A DNA stretch of 64,000 nt from Ditylenchus dipsaci (taxonomy: Eukaryota; Nematoda; Chromadorea; Rhabditida; Anguinidae), in contig SADC01001005.1 of assembly GCA_004194705.1 (NCBI GenBank), positions 62,001 to 126,000 on the forward strand, given 5' to 3'. The notes beneath the pieces were generated by a model that did not search any database, was not told the origin of the DNA, and saw only the letters and a list, made by a program, of their open reading frames with translations. The translations under genes and the position numbers were made by a program. Below, one piece after another: positions 55,101 to 64,000 of this stretch (positions are counted from its first letter, which is position 1; each line of letters starts with the position of its first letter).

Positions 55101-58100
55101 TCGGCTGGTGGAATCATTGGCATGGGCCAGGTCAGATTTGGATCGGCTTAAATTAGCCTTTGAAAAAATGCCTTACCAATTGAAAAATGAAATCAAGAAA
55201 AATTTACAGGTCATTACTGCAGGTAGATAGTTTGTGTTTGGAGTTGACTGTGAATACAGTCCACTTACAAGGGAGGGACCCTGACTGTGACCTGGGATTT
55301 TTTCAATAAAGTTTTTTATGAGTGTATTCTTGTAGAGCGTGCCCAAACCCATGTGAATTTGGCTCTTCACTTCTGAAACTCAATAAAATTTTTAGGAATG
55401 ATCCATGGCCCAAGGTCAGCTATTAAATATGGGTATCGAGGTATTTTTAAAACTTTGAGTGACCCTTCTACCATATTTTGTGGACCTTCATAGCTGGGGA
55501 GCCAGATTTTTCAGTAACTTGGGCACGCTCTACAAGAATACGGCAACCGGACATTTACGATTTTAAAAACATTTTGTCCGCGGACATTTACGATTTTAAA
55601 AACATTTTGTCCGCGGACATTTACGATTTAATCGGATTTGTCCGCGGACATTTACGATTTTGCAGCGACTTCTTCGTGCTCGATATTCTCCCTTGCCAGA
55701 AAGCTGAGTTCTTCTTCACGTGATTGCTCGTTTTCTAATCCGCTAGACATTGTTCTAAAAGAAAAAATAACTAACAAACGAAACAATGAGAAAATACATG
55801 TGACACAAATAATAATGCGCCTTGACAAAAAATAAACGGACAAATCCGATTAAAATCGTAAATGTCCGCGGACAAAATGTTTTTAAAATCGTAATGTCCG
55901 CGGACAAGTACGAGCGGACAAATCCGATTAAAATCGTAAATGTCCGCGGACAAAATGTTTTTAAAATCGTAAATGTCCGGTTGCCAAGAATACACAGAAA
56001 AAAATTGTCATCGATGTTCCCCCATGTCATAGTGGACGGTTATCAACTCGCGACAGTTTTGACTCGCGACATTCAACTCGCGACAGTCTCGACTCGCGAC
56101 ACTCAACTCGCAACACTTTTTTCGACGATTTTTTAAACTTCTGAAAAATCATCAAATATTCTCCGAAAAGTCTTGTGAGTAGCAACTTCTCGTACCAAAA
56201 TGTCTTCCTAAACCTGAATCCGTTGAGATCAAATCACAAAACCACAGGGGACTGAGATATAGCTGTTTTGAACAGACCACCTTGAAATTTGTACTACTTA
56301 CCGACTTTGAAGGATATCTCAGCTCCCTAGAAATTTTCGAATCTGATCTCAACAGATTCGGGTTCATAAAGGCATTTTGGTATGACACGTTGATAATCAA
56401 AAGACTTTTTGGCAAATGTTTAATAATTTATTCAGAATTTGAAAAAATCGTAGAAAAAAGTGTCGCGAGTCAAAACTGTCGCGAGTTGACATTTTTCCGT
56501 CGTAGTCAGGTTCCCTACCTTGTTAGAATGTCATAGTCAACTATATCATAAACAACCATATTGTCCTATTTTTAAGGAATCACCGCTGTTATTCGCTCAA
56601 AATTTTCGGCAAGCAATTTCTGGAAAGACTGTGTTCGCTACGACTGCACGGTCAGCTTTGTTACTCTAAACTTAATTTGCAGCCACAAATTTCACAAATA
56701 ATTTTAGTCCATTTCAGTGTTCCCAATATATTGGTGAGATATGTCGATATTTGCTGGCTCAGAAGTTCACTCCTGAGGAGAGGCAGCACAGGGTCCGAAT
56801 TCTCTATGGAAATGGAATGAGGTTTGTCATTCATATGGTTTGCGCGAAAATAATTTGGATTGAAAATTTAGACCAGAGATATGGCGAGAATTTGTCACCA
56901 GATTTGGTGTCCAGAGGATCGGAGAACTATATGGTGGCTTTTAAATAATTGATAGAATTGATAATGATCTTGATGTATTTTTCAGGAAGCACTGAGGGCA
57001 ACTCCAATATACTCAACGTCGACAACCATGAAGGTGAACTATTTATTGATAAGTAGTTATGCAGGGTACCCCTAGCTATATGGATAAATCACGGCCTCTC
57101 CGGTTTAGGGGCCGACTGATCCAGGCAAAATCGATATTTTTGCTTTTGTGTATTTTTTAAAATTGTATGAAAATGATGGAAAAACAAAGTGGCTATGATA
57201 TGAGCCAATTTGGACGGTTTATAATGGCGAAGAGGCAACACAGGAACGAAAATATATGGCTCAGTAGCAAGTAGAATCGGGTTAGCGGTAAGTAAAAATA
57301 GCTCGGGTGTCACTCTTCCAACAGCAATATGCGTAGCGGTAGAATGGTAGCAGTAGAGTGGCAACAATCTTTAGCAAGCCCTGCCATGGTCTCAAATGCG
57401 TGACGTAATAAAGCTCTTCAGTTCTAAAATGGATGGTCCTCTTCAAATACTATCATTTACCGCACTACTCCAATGTGTTGAGTAGCTGCGAAATGAAGCT
57501 TTAGGTGATGAAGTCGCTGCTGGAAACCAAATAAAATATCACAAATTTAAAAAAATTATTGCCGAGATATAATCTATAGTAGAACGCTCCTAATTTCAAA
57601 TTTTGGTATATTAAATTTATATCAGTCATCTTTTTAAAATTTTGCTTTTTCATTAAGATTCCTGAGAATATTTAGCCACTATAAAGGTATTAAGAAAAGT
57701 TAAAACCGAGTAGCGCCAAAAATTTGTGCCTAAATGGCCAGTCTTGCCAGTGATTTATAATTTTAAATTTCGTAGGTAGTTGTGGTTTCATGCCTATTTA
57801 ACCCTGCTTGAACGAAGTCTACCCCGTCAAACTCATAAGGATCGACGAAGAAACTGGTGACATTGTAATAATTTTTGGTAGATAAACACCACTCGCATAA
57901 TGTAAAATCTATATTTCAGCTGCGGACACCAGATGGCCTTTGTGTGGTGAGCTTCCATCACAAGTTCCTTGATCAATTGAATGATTAATAAATTTTTAAA
58001 GCTTTGCCGACCAGGAGAGATGGGGGAGATGGTGGGCATCATCAAACCTGACGACCCTCTAGTCAAATTTGAAGGTTTGAACAGCTGTTCATATTCGTCA

Positions 58101-61100
58101 AAAATTATTCTTGCGTCAATTGTAGGCTATGTAAACAAGGAAGAGTCCCAGAAGAAGGTGATTCACGATGTGATGCGCAAAGGTGATGGAGCCTTTTCCA
58201 GTGGAGACATTTTGTGTAGGTTAAATTTGCTGGCAAAGCTATAATTTTGATTAGAGGTAAAAATTTGACATCTTTTGGACACGACACAGCGTATCTTGTG
58301 TTTTCTATGGGGGGTTATATTACAAGATGTGGCTTGTAATAAGAGAAGGATATTTTTTTTTAAAGTCGCATTATTGAATTTGTAAATTTGCACAACCTAA
58401 GTTTTTTGATTCATTTGTTTTTAGACTGGGACAAGCTTGGCTACCTCTACTTCAGAGTAATTACCTTGCATTGTCCAACTCTGCAAAGATTAGTTTTCAA
58501 TTGCAGGACAGACGAGGAGACACGTACAGATGGCATGGTGAGAATGTGAGCACTACTCAAGTGGAGGGGTAGTTATGCCTATCAAATGTAAGTCAACCAT
58601 CTCAATTACAAGATTAGTACCGGGTGATTAAAATTCAAGCAGTTAATTAGGCGTTGAATCTACAGGGTGTGGTATTTTTTTAGGAGTTTGATTTGCTCAT
58701 ATGTTTTTTCCGTAAATGTTATTTTTTATTTTTTCACACACTGTATGTTCAGAATTTATTCTAAATTAACGTTTTACGGTTGTCGAATCGAATGTACGAT
58801 TTCGAACATTGTTGGAAATGCGAACATTGAACCAAACGCTCTATTTAAAATTTAATAACTTTTTGCCAGATATTTTAAAAAAAATTACTCAGAATTTTGT
58901 TGCCTTTATTAAACAATAACAAGCACATGAATCAAAACGTTTTAAAAACCTGTTCTGCAATTTTGAAGAAGTATATGAAGAACCTTGTTACCTCACATTT
59001 TGGCTCCGATTTTCTTTTCGGGTCATTGTGTTCCCTGACTGATTCTGAGCAACTTTAATTTTGGTCGACGTATTTCCATGAAAAATCTTCGAATAGGTGC
59101 GAATTAAAAAAAAGTCTGCTAAAAAGTTTCCGAAAAATGAGTTTGTTTTTTGTTTTAAGTGTTTGTCAGTCTATTTTCTCACTCAAATCTACAATTAATT
59201 CACGCTTCAACGCAGAATTGAAAACGCTTTTATCTTACAAAAAATATCTGACATTTGACGATAATACTTTGAAAAAAGGCTCCAAACACTGAAAAAAATT
59301 TCTTGACATTTTTTTGCCTTTAAAAGACGACTACACAAGCAATAAAGAGGCGCCCCGATTTTTTTTGCTATTAATAGAAAGTGCTGTCAATTTCATGTCC
59401 GAGAATGCAAAAAAAAATTAAAAAAGAGGCGCTATCGGGAAGTTATGACTTGAAGAAGTAAGCAAGTGGCTAAGAAATGTGAGTTTTTGATAAAAAAAAA
59501 TCTCAGAAAAGTTCTGTTTTTAATGGACATATGGCAAATCTGAGGCCAGATTTGTGTTTAGCGTGGTCGATTTCCATGTGGAAGTGTAATCAGAAAAGAG
59601 GAATTAAGTCATCGAAAATTTGGCGCTACTGTAATACAGTAGCGGAAAAAAGTATTGCATCAAGCATAAATTTTTTGAAACGATTGTGTAGCTTTCCAAA
59701 TTTGAAATATTCTACGACAAATTTTAACCCACTTACCTTAAACATGATTCCGAGAAGAACACTTGATCATAAAATGCATATAGAATCTATTTTTGCCACG
59801 GCCCAAGATAAAAAACATGGTAAAGCAGCCAAAAAAAAAGTGGCCTCTGTATTATTCCCTTCCCCTCCCAATACAGCCTATAATCCCTTTTAAACTGCTT
59901 TTCTGGTCCTTTTATGGCAAAATTATTGCATAAAAATGGTTTTTAGACACTCCAAAAAAGTCGATTTGGGGGGGGGGTGTATATGACAGTAGCGTCGAAA
60001 ATTTGAATTTTCGCCCTGGTTTTTTTTTCGCCCCTGTGGTTCAAAAGAATAAGCACATAAGAGGGTGTGCCAAAGAAAAATCGCGAATTTTCGGTGGCAA
60101 CATTTCTTTTTTCTGAGAACTTTAACAAACTTCAACCTTAAAGGACCATACTTGTTGATGCAAATGAAATTTGATACATTCAAATGCGCGCGGGACACTT
60201 CTCTTTTGTCTCGCACTCTACTCTTCGGAGTTATTTCGAGCGACTCAAAAGAGTACAGTGAGAGGCGAAAGAGAAGTGTCCCGCGCGCATTTGAATTTAT
60301 CGAATTCTCATTCGTATCAACAAGTATGGTCCTTTAACAAATCGACCAAGCTAAGCACGAGTCTGAAAAAAATTGAGGCGCCTTCTTTATTGCTTGTGTA
60401 GTCGACAAAAAAAAATTATCAAGAAAAATTTTTCACTGTTTGGAGGCCTATTTCTTCAAATATTTATCATCAAATGTCAGATCTTTTTTGTAATATAAAA
60501 GCGCTGTCAATTCTGCTTTGAAGAGTATATTACTTGTAAATTTGAGTGAAAAAGGGGCAGGAGCAGCCTGTGCCAATTCAAATTGTGCCACCGCAAATTG
60601 TGCCAAAATCAAGAGCAATATTCGGCAAATATTTACCTAATATTGCTCTTGATCTTGGCACAATTTGAATTGGCACAGGCTGCTCCTGCCCTGAAAAAGG
60701 ACAAAACTTTATTTTGTCCCAGATTCACTTTTTTCTGTCCCAGGTTCACTTTTTTGTGCCAGATTTCCTCATTTCTATCCCAGATTTAGCTTAAAACCAA
60801 GTACTTACAAAATCGGTCAAAACATTTTGTCTTATAACAGCCTGAAAGGTTTTCTATAACGTTTCTACCATGTTTGATCATTTTCGCCAAAAATTATTTT
60901 TTCCGCAAAAATTTTCGCCTTGGGGACCAAGGTCACATTTCAGGCTCCTGAAAATTTTGGGCTACGTGGTCCCCCAAGGCAAAAATTTTTGCGGAAAACA
61001 TAATTTTTGGCAAAAATGCTTAAAACATGGTAGAAACGTTATGTTATAACTTTAAGGCTGTTATGAGAGAAAAAAAAATTTGACCAATTTTGTAAGTACT

Positions 61101-62089
61101 TGGTCCCCCCTGTGGTTTAAGCTGAATCTGGGACAAAAAAGTGAATCTGGGACAAATCAAATCTGGGACAGAAAGAAGTGAATCTGGGACTGTTTCCTCA
61201 TAACTATATTTCTTTCATAACTATTTTCTATAAGCGTTCTGCCTGATACAACGAAAGTTTTCTGCCTACTTTTCAAAAGTAGGATAAGTTCATAATTATC
61301 AGAATTGACATGAGACGAGTGAAAACAAAGACGATTTTTGAAAACTTGCTGGTCCCCTTTATTTGCGGTGTAACGCGCTGGTATGCCTCTTTAAAACATA
61401 CGAAAAATTCAATTTAGGTCAATTTTGGGAGAGAACCGTATAAGGGAGTTTAGCCATTCACCGAAACATGATTTTATAAAAGTTTACTGGGAGTCTAAAA
61501 ATCAGCCGTCTTTAGAGTTGTAAAATACCTTGAAAACTTATGAAGCACCGGTAGTATAGCACATACATATCTGTATTTTTAGCCATAGTAGATGCATGTG
61601 CCTATGGAGTGTTAGTGCCTGGTAACGAAGGCAGGGCGGGCATGTTAGCGGTCGCACTTGCTGATGGAACTTATTTGGATGTAGGTGATATTGTTCCACA
61701 GTCTATTGAATATGAATTGGTCACCCACCTTAAATTTGAGTTTGCAGTCTAAGATAGTTACGTTGGGTCACTTTTATAAGCTTAGACGTACCTGTCTCTT
61801 CTATTTTAAAAAGCTCTTTCCTTTTCAGACCTTCATAAAAGAAGTATCTTCACGCCTTCACGACAACCTGGCTTCGTTTGCAGTGCCTGTGTTCCTGAGA
61901 ATTTGTAAAGAGGTGGACCAAACAGGCACCTATAAACTCAAGAAGACTCTTTTACAAAAAGAAGGTTACGATGTGCATCAAGACAAACCAGACCCTGTTT
62001 ACTACTGGGATGCGGCCAGCAAAGTGTACAAAAGGCTAGATGCAAAAATGCAGTCAGACATTGATCAGGGCATCTACAACAGGATATGA
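52170..62089 (+). CDS. Fatty-acid transport protein / very-long-chain acyl-CoA synthetase (SLC27A)
   Basis: Exons: 52170-52399, 53046-53106, 53161-53211, 53836-53919, 53971-54169, 54227-54376, 54904-54982, 55028-55130, 55210-55222, 56577-56650, 56718-56821, 56872-56933, 56986-57033, 57776-57864, 57920-57946, 58002-58074, 58126-58215, 58425-58456, 58507-58568, 61583-61680, 61829-62089. It begins with a polar head and membrane helix ([20 protein letters not shown]). It holds the ATP/AMP-binding motif [14 protein letters not shown] and FATP blocks [49 protein letters not shown] and QTGTYKLKK. It should couple uptake to activation of long fatty acids to CoA thioesters at a membrane. Exon 9 is only 13 nt yet keeps length and frame with homologues. 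An in-frame TAA falls at about 57807, after GSCGFMPI. A short exon between 58568 and 61583 (~6 residues) seems to be missing or unseen. Confidence 0.92.
55542..55985. mobile_element. MULE-type non-autonomous element, duplication AAGAATAC
   Basis: The termini GGCAACCGGACATTTACGAT and their inverse are flanked by AAGAATAC at 55534-55541 and 55986-55993 (a ninth C is shared if the end is shifted by one). Both termini carry arrays of GTCCGCGGACATTTACGATTTTAA. A minus frame within reads [14 protein letters not shown]. It lies in the intron after the 13-nt exon of the FATP gene. Confidence 0.8.
56028..56500. mobile_element. Element with ACTCGCGACA arrays in its termini
   Basis: The left terminus (56037-56112) has six units of (CA)ACTCGCGACA; the right (56456-56490) has two inverse units, TGTCGCGAGT. 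Interior arms (TTGTACTACTTACCGACTT and others) do not fold simply. No reliable target duplication is visible. It is in the same FATP intron as 55542-55985. Confidence 0.55.
58569..61582. other. 3-kb intron of the FATP gene filled with repeats
   Basis: Contains mirrored arms at about 59160-59350 and 60365-60550 (AGACGACTACACAAGCAATA and its inverse; TTGACGATAATACTTTG-like and inverse), the MITE 60138-60337, and mirrored copies of AATTGTGCC...CTTGGCACAATT and of TCCCAGATTCACTTTTTTGT (60710-60790 and 61120-61180). No exon could be placed with confidence, although about six residues of the FATP product are expected here. Confidence 0.55.
60138..60337. mobile_element. MITE with TTAAAGGACCATACTTG termini
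   Basis: Ends TTAAAGGACCATACTTGTTG and CAACAAGTATGGTCCTTTAA are exact inverses. The arms GCGCGCGGGACACTTCTCTT and their inverse enclose a CTCTTCGGAGTTATTTCGAG core, as in 28517-28717. Confidence 0.8.
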
Positions 62090-62484
62090 GCTTGTACAAT
62101 CTCTCGTATAATACAGACATATAGAGGGACTGGAATGCCAATTATGGACAGTTGTATATTATTCTCTTCTTTGCAAGGAAAATGACTCCTGGGCTCGTAT
62201 TCAGGTAGGTTAGTGCAGTTTTGGATCAAAAGTTACTCACGATCCTACTCAAGCAGTGAGTAATTTTTGATCTCAGTAGAATTGAGGTCTACTCACTTTA
62301 CTCTAGTTCAACCTGCCTAACTCGAATTCTAATTCTGAGTTTTACGAGTGAACTCGAAAATTTTGGATTGTGTTGAGTTATACTCGCCCAACTCGGCTTT
62401 CTACTACCGAGTTTTACAAGTAAACTCGATAATTTCTGGATTGGGTTGAGTTCTACTCGAAAAATTCACGAGTAGAACTCGAGT

Positions 62485-63548
62485 TACCGTATATTCTCTA
62501 TTAATCCCCCATGGGGATTATTTTTCGACCCTCTTCAAGGGTGGGGGATTATTAGAGAGTGGAGGATTATTTTTCAATGTAAATTTCGTTTGAATTTTCA
62601 GTATTCCCAAAACGAAAAAATGCGCATTTTTTCGTTTCTGTCCGAATTTTTGCCTAGTTATTTTTATTTTTGTCGCAAATCATTTTGCAACGAGCTTTTT
62701 TTTCTCGTCTAATCATATCTCTGTTAAAATGAGCGATTCCCAGGAGCTCCAGCTGCATGAATGTGAAGGCTGGCCTGTCAACTAATATCGAACCAATGGT
62801 CAAACAACATTTTTTCATCGGTCACAGCGAAATTTGCAGCAATATTTTGATAATAAATTAAATATTTATTTAGCTGGTTTTCACACTATTTAGCTCGAAA
62901 CTTTATAAAAATTGCAGCACAATAACCAAAATAGCAGGTCAAAACCACGCTTAAAAAATCAGAGCACAAAATTCCAAGCATCAGCCTAGTACTGATTTGG
63001 CGATTACGATGATACTACTCACAACAATACTCGCCAGTAAAAAGGATTTATCAGTTGCAAGAATAAATTAGGCAGCTTAAATCAGTGATTATGTGGATGC
63101 CTTAGCGCACTACATCTGATGCAATTTTCGTGTGTCAGTGAGAGCATGATTTAGCAATATAATATCAGCCTAATTAATTTCTTGTTGCTAACTGGCTGCC
63201 AATTACACACAAAACGTTTTTTGTTTGGCTGATTGAGAGTCGGCCTAAGCCAACAGGATCAATCGGCACCAAGGGACTCGACATGCTCCGCGACATCAGG
63301 GCTCAAAATATGGCAAGGGACGGTCGCAAAGATTTTGAAGAAGATAAGCTCGAAGAAGACGAACTAGAAGAAGAAGGGTAACCGCAAAGAACTGAAGAAA
63401 CTTTGGAGAAATTAAATGAAGATGGATATTTTATGTTTGTTTGACAGTTTCTTTAAATTTTGGTGTCTAATAAAAATGTTGACCCAAAAAGACGATTTTA
63501 AGGGTAGGGGATTATTAGAGAGTGGGGATTAATAGAGAATATACGGTA
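62485..63548 (+). mobile_element. Pogo-like element, TACCGTATATTCTC termini
   Basis: Left end TACCGTATATTCTCTATTAA and right end TTAATAGAGAATATACGGTA are exact inverses, about 1.06 kb apart. The TACCGTAT start is usual for pogo/Tigger-type transposons. A coding remnant lies near the right end. Confidence 0.75.
63265..63381 (+). pseudogene. Acidic C-terminal coding remnant in the pogo-like element
   Basis: The frame reads GTKGLDMLRDIRAQNMARDG, then RKDFEEDKLEEDELEEEG and a TAA; AATAAA follows near 63468. It looks like the last exon of a protein with an acidic tail. It may be the end of a pogo transposase, whose tails are often acidic, or a captured host fragment. I could not assign it. Confidence 0.4.
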
Positions 63549-64000
63549 GGCGAGTAGGACTAAAGTCAAAAAATCTAGTGTTCTTTTCAAACTCGGGAGT
63601 AAAACTCGAGTTCAAGTAGCAGAACTGGAGTTGGGCGAGTAGAACTCAAACCAATCCTAAAATAATCGAGTTTATTCATTAAGAATTCGAGTTGGGCAAT
63701 TTGAACTATAGTAAAGCGATTCGAGCTCAACTCTACTCAGATCAAGAACGACTCACTGCCCGAGTAGGATCACGAGTAAATTTTGATTGAAAATTATACT
63801 CAACTCGTTTCAGACTCTACTAACCGACCTGAATACCACCCCTGAAAAGATAGCCATACTCTTGGCTACTAACTTAACCATCTACTCTTTAAAACGTGTT
63901 TTTATTGTTGTTTTCTAATCATTATTTTTATTAGTGCTGATGAGCATGTAACACTGTGACTCTAGTTTCCAATGAGCCCTCGACTGGCCCAGTGTGATTA

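Larger units (their letters stand above)
62194..63843. mobile_element. Element with repeated GAGTAGAACTCGAGTT in its termini
   Basis: The left end GGGCTCGTATTCAGGTAGGT and right end ACCGACCTGAATACCACCCC are inverse. Subterminal blocks (62225-62485 and 63555-63815) are runs of ACTCGAGTT, GAGTTCTACTCG and related units in opposite order. A pogo-like element is nested in the middle. Class is not determined. Confidence 0.65.

Noticed and set aside
47765..57864. Stop codons as sense (TAG for Gln in the RPB6 copy, TAA in RPB6 and FATP), hinting at an altered genetic code
   Set aside because: TAA ends the intact eL42 gene right after GQVIQF and TGA ends FKBP, USP and FATP at the expected places. 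The internal stops are in a decayed copy or at a single site, so decay or error is simpler.

Overview
The window is eukaryotic and most likely from a nematode. Genes are split by many introns, most of which end in TTTTCAG or TTTTTAG, and spliceosomal GT donors are common. The eL42 ribosomal protein on the minus strand carries the nematode-type [12 protein letters not shown] stretch. Several start codons sit just behind a TTTTCAG/TTTTTAG site with no exon visible upstream, which would suit trans-splicing. The DNA is AT-rich and full of transposon debris, so host genes occupy only part of it.

Host genes, left to right: a small Ser-tailed coiled-coil gene (966-1611, +), with a possible antisense 3' exon at 659-907; an ER-resident two-domain FKBP prolyl isomerase ending in SDEL (4131-10775, +, ten exons, one of 15 nt); a four-exon small membrane protein (13085-14834, +); ribosomal protein eL42/RPL36A (19577-19958, -); a USP16/45-type ubiquitin hydrolase (30338-36240, +, 14 exons); a decayed gene copy of RNA polymerase subunit RPB6 (47765-48398, -) with a Lys/Ala-rich ORF just upstream of it; and a long fatty-acid transport protein/very-long-chain acyl-CoA synthetase gene (52170-62089, +, about 20 exons, one of 13 nt). 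These genes have no obvious shared pathway.

The rest is transposons. I can delimit a mariner remnant (2492-3075, TA duplication), two or more hAT-type elements with exact 8-bp target duplications (18554-19314, 20038-21027, 22787-23173, 48152-48284), a hAT transposase tail (47029-47194), and pogo-like elements starting TACCGTAT (24815-25067, 62485-63548). There are also many perfect or near-perfect foldback palindromes, the largest about 1.2 kb (44697-45926). A recurring class has arrays of a short direct repeat inside each terminal inverted repeat, a different repeat in each family. Where target duplications can be read they are 8-9 bp, as for Mutator-like elements (MULEs).

The most interesting object is 36329-38499. 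It is a MULE with an exact 9-bp duplication, repeat-array termini, a FLYWCH zinc-finger transposase N terminus and a MULE transposase C terminus. The catalytic middle is replaced by an intron-containing fragment resembling the meiotic MutS homologue MSH4. It looks like a Pack-MULE-type gene capture in an animal.

Several otherwise good genes carry one- or two-base frame breaks, often in short homopolymers or dinucleotide runs (FKBP exon 4, USP exons 1/2 and 12, the FLYWCH exon). This could be assembly error. The RPB6 copy, with two stops and a shift, looks truly decayed.
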